DNA of 64,000 bases from Bacillus sp. AFS006103 (GTDB lineage Bacteria; Bacillota; Bacilli; Bacillales; Cytobacillaceae), in contig NTXX01000012.1 in the NCBI GenBank assembly GCA_002559145.1, forward strand, positions 62,001-126,000, in the 5' to 3' direction. Under the pieces are notes generated by a model. It was not told the origin of the DNA. It worked only from the letters and a program-made list of their open reading frames with translations, and made no database searches. The first letter of the stretch is position 1, and every line of letters starts with the position of its first letter. The translations under genes and the position numbers were made by a program. This document shows positions 18,370 to 28,549 of the stretch, one piece after another.

Positions 18370-18954
18370 TTAGACGCTTTTAATTGTTGTATTTTTATTA
18401 ATCCATGCCTGCATCCGAATAAACAGGAGCATAAAGATCGCAGACATCATCACACCTTTTAGGATGTTAAAAGGCAAGATGGCTGGTACAACCAAATTAC
18501 GCATATCTGGAAAACCCATTAGAAGGGTATATGCAGGTAAAATAATTAAGTAATTTAGAATACTCATTATAACTGCCATCGTTACTGTCCCAGAAATTAA
18601 CGCCAGTGTCATACCTTTTCTAGTTTTGAGTCTATTATATATATAATATGTGGGCAGGATAAACACAATTCCAGCAGCGAAATTGGCTATATGGCCAACA
18701 GGGATTCCTGTAAAGCTTCCTGTCTGAATATAATTAAGGATATTTTTAAAAAGTTCTACTAATATTCCTGCAATTGGTCCAAAAATCAATGCAGCAATTA
18801 ATGCCGGTATGTCGCTGAAATCGACAAATAAGAAATTTGGGAATAGCGGCAATGGAAATTGTATTAGCATTAGCAGAAAAGCAATACTGCTCAGCATTCC
18901 AATTGACACATAAGCCCTGACATTCATTTTTCTTTGTTTCTTCATCTTCTTCAT
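18370..18954 (-). CDS. ribU: Riboflavin ECF transporter substrate-binding subunit RibU
   Basis: 194 aa, about six hydrophobic helices; contains the RibU-type region FLFVDFSDIPALIAALIFGP and FKNILNYIQTGSFTGIPVG. It captures riboflavin and works with the shared EcfAA'T module, which is not in this window. It is monocistronic and preceded by an FMN riboswitch with terminator hairpin (19022-19250). B. subtilis name is ypaA/fmnP. Confidence 0.95.
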   Translation of the reverse strand: MKKMKKQRKMNVRAYVSIGMLSSIAFLLMLIQFPLPLFPNFLFVDFSDIPALIAALIFGPIAGILVELFKNILNYIQTGSFTGIPVGHIANFAAGIVFILPTYYIYNRLKTRKGMTLALISGTVTMAVIMSILNYLIILPAYTLLMGFPDMRNLVVPAILPFNILKGVMMSAIFMLLFIRMQAWINKNTTIKSV

Positions 18955-19021
18955 CTTCCTCTCTCCTCTTTTTGATCCATCGCGTTTAGGAAGAGAGGTT
19001 CAGCAACAGTCGAAACCTATG

Positions 19022-19060
19022 TAAATAAAAACTCCCTCAAGAAATAAGCTTGAGGGAGTT
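19022..19060 (-). terminator. Intrinsic terminator of the FMN riboswitch
   Basis: Perfect 12-bp stem AACTCCCTCAAG/CTTGAGGGAGTT, then TTTTTATTT on the minus strand, between the aptamer and ribU. FMN binding should favour this hairpin and stop transcription. Confidence 0.85.
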
Positions 19061-19122
19061 CACAAAGGCACGCTTAATAAACGTTCATTTCATTAGAAAT
19101 TTTGAACGTCTGCAGAACCTCC

Positions 19123-19250
19123 ATCTTCTCCCATCCAGACTATACTGTCGGCTTTGGAATCACACCAAATCCTGCCAAAATACGGCTCGCGGGCTCATGA
19201 GTTTTACTCAATTACCGCCGATCGGGAATTTCACCCTGCCCCGAAGATAG
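19123..19250 (-). ncRNA. FMN riboswitch (RFN element)
   Basis: Reading the minus strand, the conserved RFN blocks appear in order: CTTCGGGGCAGGGTGAAATT, CCCGATCGGCGG, AGCCCGCGAGC, GATTTGGTG, ATTCCAAAGCCGACAGTATA and GTCTGGATGGGAGAAGAT. It precedes ribU by about 170 bases with a terminator between, consistent with transcriptional control by FMN. Confidence 0.97.
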
Positions 19251-19349
19251 ATCGATATTTAATTACAAATATAATTATACTGCAGTATGCATAATTTGTT
19301 AAGCAAAGAATTTAGTATTTAATAGTATTGACACTTTTTTATTATTTTT

Positions 19350-19386
19350 TTAATAAACAAACCCGCAGAATCCTGAATCTGCGGGT
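19350..19386 (-). terminator. Terminator after the M23 peptidase gene
   Basis: Stem ACCCGCAGA/TCTGCGGGT (19361-19386) followed on the minus strand by TTTGTTTATTAAAA. Confidence 0.7.
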
Positions 19387-19397
19387 AGTTCATTATC

Positions 19398-20153
19398 TTA
19401 ATTTATAGTTAATATTTGTTTAGGTTTAATAAGGTCTGAAGACAGATCGTTGAGTTCTTTAATGCGTGTTACCGTCATATTTGTTTTTCTCGAAATGGAG
19501 TACAATGTATCACCTTGTTTGACGATATATTGTTTTTTGCCCGTCCTTGAATGATCCTCGTTCTGCTGTTTTACATGGGTACTGGCTTCTAATACAACGT
19601 TTTGGATTCCTGCAATCCCACCTCTTACCATAAAGCCTGTATCAACGTTTCCTAAGAGCTTTTCAGGATCCATTGCAAATTTCTTATCATATCTCCACAC
19701 TTGCTGGTGCGTTTCAAAATGAAGATGGGTTCCGGTAGCTTGTCCAGTTCTCCCCATTTTTCCTATTACAGTTCCTTGCTTAATCATTTGTCCCTCAATT
19801 ACTATTCGTTTGTTTAAGTGAGCATAGACAGTAACAAAATGACTTGGATGTTTAATAAATACTACATTTCCGTATGTATTCGAAAAATAGGATTTCACCA
19901 CTTGACCATCAGCGACAGCAAGAACAGGTGTGTTTATTTTTCCAGCGATATCAATTCCCTTATGTTTCCCCATTCTTGTTCCATATGTATCAGAAATAAT
20001 CCCGTCTGTAGGCCATATCCACCCATCCTTAATCGCTTTCTCATCCTTCATACTTGCTTCTGAATGCTTTCCACCTAAAAATAATAAACTGACACATAGC
20101 GCCATAATTAGGGCAATGAGAACCCTTTTTATGTAGTCTCGCATTTTCTTCAT
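19398..20153 (-). CDS. M23 peptidase with C-terminal LysM domain
   Basis: 251 aa. N-terminal signal peptide or anchor (RVLIALIMALCVSLLFLGG), then an M23 domain with HKGIDIAG and HLHFETH zinc-ligand motifs (about residues 60-160), then a LysM domain at about 205-250 (YIVKQGDTLYSISRKTNM). Likely cleaves cell-wall peptide cross-links outside the cell. ATG 20153 lies close behind AAAGGAGG; the ATG at 20144 is an alternative. No specific Bacillus orthologue assigned. Confidence 0.85.
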   Translation of the reverse strand: MKKMRDYIKRVLIALIMALCVSLLFLGGKHSEASMKDEKAIKDGWIWPTDGIISDTYGTRMGKHKGIDIAGKINTPVLAVADGQVVKSYFSNTYGNVVFIKHPSHFVTVYAHLNKRIVIEGQMIKQGTVIGKMGRTGQATGTHLHFETHQQVWRYDKKFAMDPEKLLGNVDTGFMVRGGIAGIQNVVLEASTHVKQQNEDHSRTGKKQYIVKQGDTLYSISRKTNMTVTRIKELNDLSSDLIKPKQILTIN

Positions 20154-20280
20154 TAACCTCCTTTGTTCTTTTCCTCCTCCACACCATATGTAAATTGTTT
20201 CACGTTTAGAACACTTTCCATGTGGAGGAACGCTTAGGCATACTTGTTATAATTGGGAGATTACGGATATTTTATTCATA

Positions 20281-20309
20281 AAAAAAAAATCAACCTCTTT
20301 GGGTTGATT
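20281..20309 (-). terminator. Terminator after rsiX
   Basis: Stem AATCAACC/GGTTGATT followed on the minus strand by nine T. Confidence 0.8.
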
Positions 20310-20317
20310 AGGATTCA

Positions 20318-21487
20318 TTATTGAATCGTTCGAAAGTTTGGAGCCAACGGGACTTTATTTTCTTTTGATAGGTCAAATGGCCCGATGTTTTTAATTGATG
20401 AATTCTTAATTATTACTTTGTCTAAACCAAATTCTTTTGCTGTCAATAATAAAGACTCATACGCATTTAGGGTCAGTTGATTATCACTCAGGGTCGAATT
20501 ATCCTTAAGTGTAACATATAATGTTTTTTCATTTGTGGAAACATCCTTAATCGGAAGTGCTGGTAAAAGTGAACTTTTTAATCCCAATAAAGGCTGATCA
20601 TTCTTCATTGCTTCCAAAGCAGTTTGAATATCTTTATACGTGTCAATTGATGGCACTAAATAAGGAATTTCATTCCCTTCGGAATAATAAAAGAAGAAAG
20701 CATGATTCTTCTCTTCAACAACTTGGATTTCTTCTTGCCTTCCATAGTTCCCTAATTCGATGCCAGGCTTACCATTTGTTGAAAAATGTATCTTTTTCAT
20801 TTGACTATTTGAAGAAATATCTTTTTGTAATACTTTAATAAAATTGGTTTCAGTTGTTGAGCCTTGTCCGTACTTATGATTTGCCGGCACATCAATCAAA
20901 ACACTTTTGTTTTTCTCATCAAGCTTCAGAGTAGCATTTAGAGGATAAAATTCACTTAACCCCCAGTCCTCTTCCTTTAAATCCACCATTTTTTCAATGA
21001 ATAAAGTAAACGATAATTTATCATTTGAATTATTAACTAAAGTGGATACTGGAACTAGTATTTGCGCTTGTGAATCTGGGATCCAATAAGTTAAGACTGT
21101 TCCATTGTTCACATCATCATCATAGATGGCTGTTTTTAAAAGTTCATTATTCCCGGCTTCTGAAAATGTTTTTGCTTGTGAATTATCACTTTCTTTTGCA
21201 AGCCTTGAATTTTCATCCGCGTTTTGCACTTCCTGCCCAGCTGAAGCATCTTTTTGACTCGCCTTCTCCTCAGCATACTGATTTCCAATCATTAATTTAG
21301 GAACTAAGATGAAAAAAATAAGCAATGCACATGCAGTAGCGAGGCCAGGCAGCAACCATTGTTTCATTTTCTTTTTTCTAATATTAAGATTTTGATAAAT
21401 GTCACGAGGATTGCGATTATCTAGTATCTTAGGCATTTGCCTTAATAATTCTTCGAGCTGCTTATCGCTCCACTCTGACTTTTTCAC
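20318..21487 (-). CDS. rsiX: Anti-sigma X factor RsiX
   Basis: 389 aa from GTG 21487: the AAAGGAGGGGG site lies inside the longer in-frame ORF from 21508, so the internal GTG is the better start. Cytoplasmic N-terminus, one transmembrane helix (LPGLATACALLIFFILVPKL), then a large extracellular region with GerMN-like segments (NGTVLTYWIPDS..., KTLYVTLKDN). Overlaps the 3' end of sigX, so the two are coupled. It should hold SigX inactive until envelope stress. Confidence 0.9.
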   Translation of the reverse strand: MKKSEWSDKQLEELLRQMPKILDNRNPRDIYQNLNIRKKKMKQWLLPGLATACALLIFFILVPKLMIGNQYAEEKASQKDASAGQEVQNADENSRLAKESDNSQAKTFSEAGNNELLKTAIYDDDVNNGTVLTYWIPDSQAQILVPVSTLVNNSNDKLSFTLFIEKMVDLKEEDWGLSEFYPLNATLKLDEKNKSVLIDVPANHKYGQGSTTETNFIKVLQKDISSNSQMKKIHFSTNGKPGIELGNYGRQEEIQVVEEKNHAFFFYYSEGNEIPYLVPSIDTYKDIQTALEAMKNDQPLLGLKSSLLPALPIKDVSTNEKTLYVTLKDNSTLSDNQLTLNAYESLLLTAKEFGLDKVIIKNSSIKNIGPFDLSKENKVPLAPNFRTIQ

Positions 21488-22013
21488 TAGCCGCCCCCTC
21501 CTTTTCATATGACATTTCCATATGTTTCTTCAAGACCTTTAACGATCGGTGTTGTGTGGTTTTCACTTTACTTTCTGACCATCCTAATGCTTGGGCTGTT
21601 TCAGCAATCGATAAATCTTGTATATATCGTAGAATAATAACAGTACGTTGGTCCATTGTGCAATATTCAAGGCAGTTATAAACCCATCGGATTTCTTCCT
21701 TTTGGACCGTGATCTCTTCTGGTATAGGATATCCATCTTTCAGCTGATCGGTGGACCAATCAAATTTTTCGAATAATCGTTCTTTCCATCCTTTTTGTTT
21801 TCGGAAGAAATCAATGGCTACATTTCTTGCGATTGAAAACAACCAGGTTTTCTCACTGCTTTTCCCTTCGAAACGACGATAAGATTTATAGACCCTAATA
21901 TAGACCTCTTGGACAAGATCCTCCGCATGTTCTTTGTTTCTGACCATATAAAATAGAAATTGAAAAACGTCATGATGATATTTTTGGTAAAGTTCATCGA
22001 AAACGGAGTCCAT
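21462..22013 (-). CDS. sigX: ECF sigma factor SigX
   Basis: 183 aa from ATG 22013, five bases after GGGGAGGGG. Region 2 (FLFYMVRNKEHAEDLVQEVYIRVYKSYRRF) and region 4 (CTMDQRTVIILRYIQDLSIAETAQALGWS) are intact. In B. subtilis SigX controls cell-surface charge and resistance to cationic peptides. A matching sigma X promoter lies upstream, indicating autoregulation. Followed by rsiX, and located after resE as in B. subtilis. Confidence 0.95.
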   Translation of the reverse strand: MDSVFDELYQKYHHDVFQFLFYMVRNKEHAEDLVQEVYIRVYKSYRRFEGKSSEKTWLFSIARNVAIDFFRKQKGWKERLFEKFDWSTDQLKDGYPIPEEITVQKEEIRWVYNCLEYCTMDQRTVIILRYIQDLSIAETAQALGWSESKVKTTQHRSLKVLKKHMEMSYEKEGAASEKVRVER

Positions 22014-22040
22014 CAATTCCCCTCCCCGTTCATAATATTA

Positions 22041-22067
22041 GTCGATTTATATGTATAAAAAGTTTCA
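22041..22067 (-). promoter_or_regulatory. Candidate sigma X autoregulatory promoter
   Basis: Minus strand TGAAAC (22062-22067), 17-base spacer, CGAC (22041-22044). The consensus is TGTAAC-N17-CGAC. It lies 28 bases before the sigX start. Confidence 0.6.
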
Positions 22068-22140
22068 CCTTATAAATATAGACTTTTTTGTGACAAAAAG
22101 GAAGGTGTGAATTGGAATATATTTCCCAAAATCATGACAT

Positions 22141-22169
22141 AAAAAACTCATCCTTAATGGATGAGTTTT
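22141..22169 (-). terminator. Terminator downstream of resE
   Basis: Perfect stem AAAACTCATCC/GGATGAGTTTT with TTTTTTA on the minus strand. It lies beyond the repeat element that follows resE. Confidence 0.75.
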
Positions 22170-22175
22170 CGCTCC

Positions 22176-22221
22176 GCTTTAAGTTGTATCTAGCTGCAGC
22201 TTTAAGTTGTATCTAGCTGCA
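22176..22221. repeat. Perfect tandem duplication of a 23-bp unit
   Basis: The unit beginning GCTTTAAGTTGTATCTAGCT occurs twice back to back (22176-22198 and 22199-22221) at the edge of the larger intergenic repeat. Confidence 0.95.
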
Positions 22222-22365
22222 GCGACCAGCGACTAGTGGATTGGCCCTCTCCTTCTTGCGATAAGTCAACATCGAATCGCTTACGCTCTTCGTGTTTCCT
22301 TTATCTCATGCGGAGCGGTTCCAATCCATACGTCGCAAAACGGTCGCTTCCGCTATAAGTTGTTC
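22210..22365 (+). repeat. Intergenic structured repeat, copy 1
   Basis: Core of 126 bases (22222-22347) bounded by complementary GCGACC and GGTCGC. An inner pair TGGATTGG/CCAATCCA (22236-22243 with 22321-22328) is also complementary. Shared blocks with copy 2 (53792-53916, opposite strand) include CGATAAGTCAA and CGTGTTTCCTTTATCTCA. It fills the 391-base gap between sigX and resE; no ORF is supported here. Confidence 0.85.
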
Positions 22366-22407
22366 CTCGTGAATCAAGAACAATCGGCAAAATACTTGTT
22401 CTTATTA

Positions 22408-24186
22408 CTATTTTCGAGGCAGTAAAAAGGAAAATGTCGTTCCGTGATTTAGTTTACTCTGAACAGAAATATGACCACGATGTGCATCAATAATATTTTT
22501 AGCTATGGCTAGTCCAAGTCCTGTTCCAGCTCTTCCTCTCGTCCGAGCTTTATCCGCCTTATAAAACCTTTCAAAGACAAAAGGTAAGTCTTCATCGGGA
22601 ATACCAGTACCAGAATCCTTCACTCTAATCATTATGCCCTTATCATCCGAAGTCACACTTAATTTAACAGAGCCACCCTTTGGTGTATGTCTGATGGCAT
22701 TATCTATTAAATTGGTGAGTACCTGTTCGATTCGATCGGGATCGAAGGAAATAGTGGTGGTTTCATTTTCTATTTCGGCATACAATTGAATTTCATTTTC
22801 TTTAGCTAGTCCCTGGAACTTATGAATAATTCGATTAATAAATGAAGAAATATTAACATCTTCCATTGTTAATTGCAGATGTCCTGCTTCCATACGGGCT
22901 AAATCCAGCAACTCATTGACAAGCCGGCCCATTCGCAATGATTCATCATAGATGACCTTTGCCATTTCCTTTTTCTCTTCCTGTGATTCCGCGATATCGT
23001 CTACTATTGCCTCGCTATAGCCTTGTAACATCGATATAGGTGTTCTAAGCTCATGGGAGACATTAGCAATAAAGTCTTGTCTCATTTTATCTAACTGTCG
23101 TTCCTCAGTCATATCCCGCAAAACAGCAACTGCACCACGTATAAACCGGTTACTATATAATGGACTAACCAGGATAACCCAATGCCTGCCTTGAAATGAA
23201 ATTTCACCGACTTGTTCTGCTTCCGTATCGACAGCTTGTTCAAACAGATCCATTACCTCTGGTGGTGTGGCCTCGGAATCAGTACTAATTCCACCCATTT
23301 CATAATACCAGTACTGAAGAAAACGGTCAGCTGGAGGGTTGGTAATCAGAATTGTCCCATCCCGATTAAAGGTAATTACTCCATCTGCCATACTGCTTAA
23401 AATACTCGATAATTGCTCTTTCTCTTGGCTAAGAGCACTCATATTGAACTTCAACTGTCTACCCATCTGATTAAATGCCGTTGCTAGTTCACCAATTTCA
23501 TCATGGGTAAGGATAGGGACTTTTGTATCGAATTTCCCTCTAGCCACTTCAAACGCTGCTTCTCTCATTTTTCTTAAAGGGGCTGCAATTCTTGTGGACA
23601 AAAAGAAGGCAAAAATAGTCGTAAGAATAATAGCAACACCTGCAACAAGTAAAATAAATTTTGTTGTTTCATGGGTGGTTTGTTGCATTATTTCTACTGA
23701 TTGATAAATAAAAACCGCACTTTTTTCTTCCCCAGGAAGATGTAAAGGTACACCTATAATTGAATACTTATCTCCGTCTTTCCCATCATTAAACGAAAGG
23801 GTAGAAACCTTTTCAACGGATAAATCTTTAGTAAATACTTGTGATAGTTTGGGATCCTTTTGAATATCAGTTAGAGATAACCTATTTGAAATATCCGTGT
23901 TTGGAGAGTAGTAGATTTCTCTGTCATTTTTAATAATAACTACTTTGTTAACTTTATCGATAATTTCCCAGGATATCTCTAGTCCAAGTGGCAATTTTTC
24001 TTTAGGATGCTCTTCTAAAACGTTTGCTATCTTCTCAGCTGTATTGGTTAAATCATTTTTCATCCCAAGCGTATTTTGATTTTGGAAAAATTCGAGAAGC
24101 ATAATGGTTAAGATGAAAAGCACAAAAGATACTAGTAAAAGGATCGTTAACCATAGCTTTCCAACAACACTTCTTAAAAGCGTCAT
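22408..24186 (-). CDS. resE: Sensor histidine kinase ResE
   Basis: 592 aa. Two transmembrane helices flank an extracellular sensor (about 30-170); HAMP at about 200-250; PAS domain at about 255-360; HisKA with the phosphoacceptor in [14 protein letters not shown]; ATPase boxes with DNAIRHT, DSGTGIP and GTGLGLAI. ResE senses oxygen limitation/nitric oxide and controls ResD. The start overlaps the resD stop by four bases. Confidence 0.96.
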   Translation of the reverse strand: MTLLRSVVGKLWLTILLLVSFVLFILTIMLLEFFQNQNTLGMKNDLTNTAEKIANVLEEHPKEKLPLGLEISWEIIDKVNKVVIIKNDREIYYSPNTDISNRLSLTDIQKDPKLSQVFTKDLSVEKVSTLSFNDGKDGDKYSIIGVPLHLPGEEKSAVFIYQSVEIMQQTTHETTKFILLVAGVAIILTTIFAFFLSTRIAAPLRKMREAAFEVARGKFDTKVPILTHDEIGELATAFNQMGRQLKFNMSALSQEKEQLSSILSSMADGVITFNRDGTILITNPPADRFLQYWYYEMGGISTDSEATPPEVMDLFEQAVDTEAEQVGEISFQGRHWVILVSPLYSNRFIRGAVAVLRDMTEERQLDKMRQDFIANVSHELRTPISMLQGYSEAIVDDIAESQEEKKEMAKVIYDESLRMGRLVNELLDLARMEAGHLQLTMEDVNISSFINRIIHKFQGLAKENEIQLYAEIENETTTISFDPDRIEQVLTNLIDNAIRHTPKGGSVKLSVTSDDKGIMIRVKDSGTGIPDEDLPFVFERFYKADKARTRGRAGTGLGLAIAKNIIDAHRGHISVQSKLNHGTTFSFLLPRK

Positions 24187-24899
24187 TCATTAATAACCTC
24201 AAATTTATAGCCTACGCCCCAAACTGTAACAATCATTCTGGCAGCTTGCTCGGAAACCTTGTTTAATTTTTCACGAAGACGTTTTACATGTGTATCAACT
24301 GTCCGTAGATCGCCGAAAAATTCATAATGCCATACTTCTTTAAGTAATTGTTCACGGTCAAATACTTTATCCGGTGCTTTCGCTAAGAAATAGAGCAATT
24401 CATATTCTTTTGGCGTTAAACTTACTTCTTTACCGTCAGCAGTTACCCTATGTGCATCATTATCAATGGTTAAGTGCGGGAATACAATGACGTCTTTGGT
24501 TGTCGTTTCCGTTTGCAGGTAACTTGTTTGTGAAGACCTTCTTAACAAGGCTTTGACCCGTAAGACAACCTCTCTCGGACTAAAAGGTTTGACAATATAA
24601 TCATCGGTGCCAACTTCAAAGCCTTGGACACGATTAATTTCTTCCCCTTTAGCAGTAAGCATGATGACCGGTGTTGCCTTCTTTTCTCTTAATTCACGAC
24701 AAACCTCAATTCCATCTTTCCCTGGCATCATCAGGTCAAGAAGAATAACATCATAATCATTAGCAAATGCTTTAGCTAATGCCTCAGTTCCATCTTCAGC
24801 TTCATCAATTGTATAGTCTTCACGCTCTAAATACATTTTTAATAAACGGCGAATTCTTTCCTCATCATCCACAACTAAAATTTTCACGTCTTTTTCCAT
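24183..24899 (-). CDS. resD: Response regulator ResD
   Basis: 238 aa from ATG 24899; GGGGGGAT lies upstream inside the longer ORF from 24914, supporting this start. Receiver domain with DD at 11-12, phosphoacceptor Asp55 in [11 protein letters not shown] and Lys in VKPFSP; OmpR-type winged helix at the C-terminus ([21 protein letters not shown]). Activates genes for anaerobic respiration and cytochrome maturation. Confidence 0.97.
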   Translation of the reverse strand: MEKDVKILVVDDEERIRRLLKMYLEREDYTIDEAEDGTEALAKAFANDYDVILLDLMMPGKDGIEVCRELREKKATPVIMLTAKGEEINRVQGFEVGTDDYIVKPFSPREVVLRVKALLRRSSQTSYLQTETTTKDVIVFPHLTIDNDAHRVTADGKEVSLTPKEYELLYFLAKAPDKVFDREQLLKEVWHYEFFGDLRTVDTHVKRLREKLNKVSEQAARMIVTVWGVGYKFEVINE

Positions 24900-25023
24900 T
24901 ATTAATCCCCCCATGGAGTTTATTTTACAAAACGGGCTGGTTTTATGCTATATTTTCGTACTAATTACTCCTATTAAAAGTGTCAATAATTTGACAACTG
25001 TTGTTACATTTGAAGATTTTATA

Positions 25024-25057
25024 AATAACCTTCACTTATTAGTAAATGAAGGTTATT
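25024..25057 (-). terminator. Hairpin between resC and resD
   Basis: Perfect 11-bp stem AATAACCTTCA/TGAAGGTTATT followed by TTATAAAAT. A weak or partial terminator that may lower readthrough from resABC into resDE. Confidence 0.6.
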
Positions 25058-25087
25058 AAATTATATCCTTATCCGATTTTCAAATGA

Positions 25088-26272
25088 TTATCCAGCATAG
25101 GAATGGAGTCCGGCAATAACGAGATTGACTGCCACAAGGTTAAACATAATAATAACAAAGCCAATTACTGCTAACCAAGCAGATTTTTCGCCATGCCACC
25201 CTTTTGAAAGACGAAGATGTAAAAATGCTGCATAGAATAAAAATGTTATTAATGCCCAAACTTCTTTTGGGTCCCATCCCCAAAATCGTGACCAAGCCAT
25301 TTGTGCCCAAATCATCGCGAAAATAAGTGCACCCAGAGTAAAGACTGGGAAACCGATTAATACCGAGCGATAGCTAATTTCGTCAACAAAGTCTAATTTA
25401 ATATTTTTAACAATCGGTTTTAGTGCTGCAGCAATTCGTTTTCGTAAAATTAATCTAATTAAACCATAAATAACAAGTCCCGCCATTAATGACCAAATAA
25501 CGGTATTTAATTTTTTTGCATTAATAAAGGCAGGAACCTCGAATATAGGCCTAAATCCGTCCTTTGTTAGTAATTCTCCCTTATGCGGTCCTGAAAGGGC
25601 TGGCATCGTATATTCAGCAACTGCGGCGTTATCATGTTTATCAATCCAATTAAATTTTTCATGGTAACCCATACCTGAAAATATGGATGAAACAGTAACA
25701 AAGCCTAGCACAGCAACTAACGCAAACATTACCATTTCAAGCCAAAATGTTTGTTTGCTGGACTTTGTTTGATCAATTGCCTTTACGAGATAAATAAGCC
25801 CTGCTGCAAAGCTTATCGATAGAATGGCCTCCCCAATAGCTGCAGTAGTTACGTGAATATGTAACCAATAACTTTGTAATGCCGGTATTAATGGCGTAAT
25901 ATCCTTTGGAAACATACTCGCATAAGCAATAACCAATAGAGCCACAGGCATTGTAAATAATCCAAGTAAGGTTGTACGATATATAAAATAAATAACGATA
26001 AATGCACCTACAAGGGCCATCCCGAAGAATGTTGTGAATTCAAACATGTTACTAACAGGTGCGTGTCCCGCAGCAATCCATCTAGTGATAAAGTAACCCA
26101 GTTGTGAAACAAAACCAATAATAGTTAACAGAACAGCAATCTTTCCCCATCTATTGGTTCCTTCCTTTGCACTCGAATGCTTTTTTGATTTAATAGACCC
26201 GCCGTAAAAAAGGGTTGCAACTAAATATAAAATAAAAGAAATAAATAATAAATTACTGCTTATTGTAACCAA
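25088..26272 (-). CDS. resC: Cytochrome c biogenesis protein ResC (CcsA/CcsB type)
   Basis: 394 aa polytopic haem-handling protein. The WWD-like haem motif [21 protein letters not shown] is present near the C-terminus, with conserved His in the membrane. With ResB it exports haem and ligates it to apocytochromes (system II). It starts directly after the resB stop. Confidence 0.95.
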   Translation of the reverse strand: MVTISSNLLFISFILYLVATLFYGGSIKSKKHSSAKEGTNRWGKIAVLLTIIGFVSQLGYFITRWIAAGHAPVSNMFEFTTFFGMALVGAFIVIYFIYRTTLLGLFTMPVALLVIAYASMFPKDITPLIPALQSYWLHIHVTTAAIGEAILSISFAAGLIYLVKAIDQTKSSKQTFWLEMVMFALVAVLGFVTVSSIFSGMGYHEKFNWIDKHDNAAVAEYTMPALSGPHKGELLTKDGFRPIFEVPAFINAKKLNTVIWSLMAGLVIYGLIRLILRKRIAAALKPIVKNIKLDFVDEISYRSVLIGFPVFTLGALIFAMIWAQMAWSRFWGWDPKEVWALITFLFYAAFLHLRLSKGWHGEKSAWLAVIGFVIIMFNLVAVNLVIAGLHSYAG

Positions 26273-27907
26273 CTAGACACTCTCCTTTTCTTTAGATTTA
26301 TCTGTATCTTCCGTTTGAACTTGATCATCTGGCAAAACAAGTTTTGTATCTTTTAATACTGTTTCAATTTCTTTTTTTAGTCCATACCAATTTTTGTTTG
26401 TATGTGCCGCAACCCAAACTTGTCCGTTTTTATTTTGAATCCAAATTCGGCGATGGTTCCAATAAGCTCCTTGGATGACACCAATCATAAATATGATTCC
26501 ACCCAAAATAATTGCCCATAATGTTGAATCCTTACGAACAATAAAACCTGATATATTTTTTGTTTCAATTCCTTTAAATGCCATTTTATATTGATTATCC
26601 CCAAATGGCTCGATGGTTTGCTTGATGGCCACAAAACTAGTTTCTCCTTTTGGCTTTTCAGGAGAAACCATTTTAAAGACAAATGCAGGATTGTTTGGGA
26701 CTCGAGATTTCGTTGTAGGCTCCCCATTCTCTGCAAACTCAAAGTCAGGAAAATAGTTTAGAATTTCAACAGAATATCCATTCCCTAGATCATACTTCGT
26801 CTTTGGATCTCTAAGGTCAACCTTAAGCTCGCCTACTGACTTTTTAGTCTGTTTATTTGTCAATGCAAATGACATCTTATTTAATTCACTCCTGAAGGAA
26901 GCTTGGAAAACGGAATAACCTTCATATGTGAGCGGTAAATTAACTCGGACCTTATAATCTTCAATCTTCTTCAGTTTGGGTTTCTCACCTGGGAGATTTT
27001 GTCCAACACGCTTATATAAGACAACGTTGGATTGGTAGTTTTTCACAACCTCCCCTGCCATACTAATCGCTTTTTCAAAGGTCTTATCTTTATTTTTATC
27101 GTAATGCTCTAGAATGAATTTGTTATTTTGAATATAGAACTGTCCATCTGTTTCCGGCACTACAGCTGTTTCACCTTCCCGTACCCAAAGATCTTCATTT
27201 ACATACATCCCCGGAATAAAGCGGAGCATTCCGCCAAATAAAAAAATGATTAAGCCAACATGGTTTACGTATGGACCCCAGCGAGAAAAACGCCCTTTTT
27301 CAGCTAAAATATCCCCATTTTCTTCACGAACCTGATAGCGTCTTTCCTTAAGATGCTTCTTAATTGCCATGAAATCCTTTTCATCCGTACTATCGTTTAC
27401 GCCAAAAATACGCTGACGTTTTAAAAAGCCTTCATGTCTTGTCACCCGTTGGGCCTTCAGGGCTTTATATAATGGCACCACCCGATCGAGACTACAAATG
27501 ACCAAGGATATACCTATCATTGCAATTAATAATAAGTACCACCAAGAGCTATATAAATTATTGAAGCCTAATTGGTAATAGAGTTTACCAACCCACCCGT
27601 ATTCCTGCTCATAATAAACATCTGCCGGCAGGTCAATATACATTTCTTGCGGAAGAATTGTTCCAAGTGCGGAAGCAATTAAGGTAATAATTATTAGCCA
27701 AACGCCGACTTTAACGGAGGAAAAAAAATTCCATATTTTATCAATAAATGTTTTATTGTATGTTTGTGAACGTCGTGCACTTCCTTCATAACGCATGTCA
27801 AGAAGCTCTGCAGGGTTATTTTGCTCATCCAGAATCTTTCCGCATGCTTCACATAAAACGGTTCCATGTGGATTTACATGTCCGCATTCACATTTAACAT
27901 CTTTCAT
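26273..27907 (-). CDS. resB: Cytochrome c biogenesis protein ResB (Ccs1 type)
   Basis: 544 aa from ATG 27907, eight bases after GGGAG; the longer ORF uses a TTG at 27925 that lies over that site. An N-terminal zinc-ribbon-like CxC/CxxC segment (CECGHVN...CEACGK) precedes four transmembrane helices and a large extracytoplasmic domain (about 240-440). Works with ResC. Confidence 0.95.
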   Translation of the reverse strand: MKDVKCECGHVNPHGTVLCEACGKILDEQNNPAELLDMRYEGSARRSQTYNKTFIDKIWNFFSSVKVGVWLIIITLIASALGTILPQEMYIDLPADVYYEQEYGWVGKLYYQLGFNNLYSSWWYLLLIAMIGISLVICSLDRVVPLYKALKAQRVTRHEGFLKRQRIFGVNDSTDEKDFMAIKKHLKERRYQVREENGDILAEKGRFSRWGPYVNHVGLIIFLFGGMLRFIPGMYVNEDLWVREGETAVVPETDGQFYIQNNKFILEHYDKNKDKTFEKAISMAGEVVKNYQSNVVLYKRVGQNLPGEKPKLKKIEDYKVRVNLPLTYEGYSVFQASFRSELNKMSFALTNKQTKKSVGELKVDLRDPKTKYDLGNGYSVEILNYFPDFEFAENGEPTTKSRVPNNPAFVFKMVSPEKPKGETSFVAIKQTIEPFGDNQYKMAFKGIETKNISGFIVRKDSTLWAIILGGIIFMIGVIQGAYWNHRRIWIQNKNGQVWVAAHTNKNWYGLKKEIETVLKDTKLVLPDDQVQTEDTDKSKEKESV

Positions 27908-27927
27908 TGAAAAAACTCCCAACAACC

Positions 27928-28452
27928 TTAAGGTTTTATTTTCTCCATAAACTCCCTAATTTTTTCTTCTGTTAACTCACCCGTATAATACTTTACTACC
28001 TTGCCATTTTTATCAATCAAAAAGGTGGCTGGCAGCAAATCAATTCCATAGGTATTCATGACCTCTTTGTCTTTATCAATCATAATCGGAAAGTCTAGCT
28101 TGAGGCGTTCTGCAAATTGATTGACTGCAATTTCTGATTCTTGTATATCAACTGACACTACTTGAACCCCATTATCCTTGTATTGATTATATTGATTATT
28201 AATATAAGGCATTTCCTTTTTACAAGGCGGGCACCACGTTCCCCAGAAATTCAAGAATACCCCTTGTCCTCGATAATCTGAAAGCCGATGTTTTTTTCCC
28301 TGCATGTCAACCAGTGCAAAATCAGGTGCTATGCTATTAACCGTCACTTTTTGTTTATTATCTTTTGTAAAATTAGCATAAAGCGTATAAGCAACGGCAG
28401 CCGCTAATAAAAGTAGGATTATTGTTCTAATAACTAATCGCCGTTTTTTCAT
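27928..28452 (-). CDS. resA: Thiol-disulfide oxidoreductase ResA
   Basis: 174 aa. N-terminal membrane anchor (residues 8-27), then a thioredoxin fold with the active site WCPPC at 73-77. Reduces the haem-binding cysteines of apocytochrome c outside the membrane before haem ligation. First gene of resABC. GGAGGGG precedes the ATG. Confidence 0.96.
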   Translation of the reverse strand: MKKRRLVIRTIILLLLAAAVAYTLYANFTKDNKQKVTVNSIAPDFALVDMQGKKHRLSDYRGQGVFLNFWGTWCPPCKKEMPYINNQYNQYKDNGVQVVSVDIQESEIAVNQFAERLKLDFPIMIDKDKEVMNTYGIDLLPATFLIDKNGKVVKYYTGELTEEKIREFMEKIKP

Positions 28453-28491
28453 TAATTCCCCTCCAGTAGATCACACAACACAGTTTGTCTA

Positions 28492-28497
28492 ATTATA
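28492..28497 (-). promoter_or_regulatory. -10 element of the resA promoter
   Basis: TATAAT on the minus strand about 40 bases before resA. At the right distance upstream only ACAGTA is found, a poor -35, which fits activator dependence (ResD). Nearby TTGTGT-like repeats could be ResD sites. Confidence 0.4.
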
Positions 28498-28549
28498 GCA
28501 CTTTACAACACAAGTACTGTGGAAATGAAAAATACTAATTGTGACATTT

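Noticed and set aside
22176-22221. Possible CRISPR because of adjacent identical units
   Set aside because: Only two units, no spacers, no cas genes.
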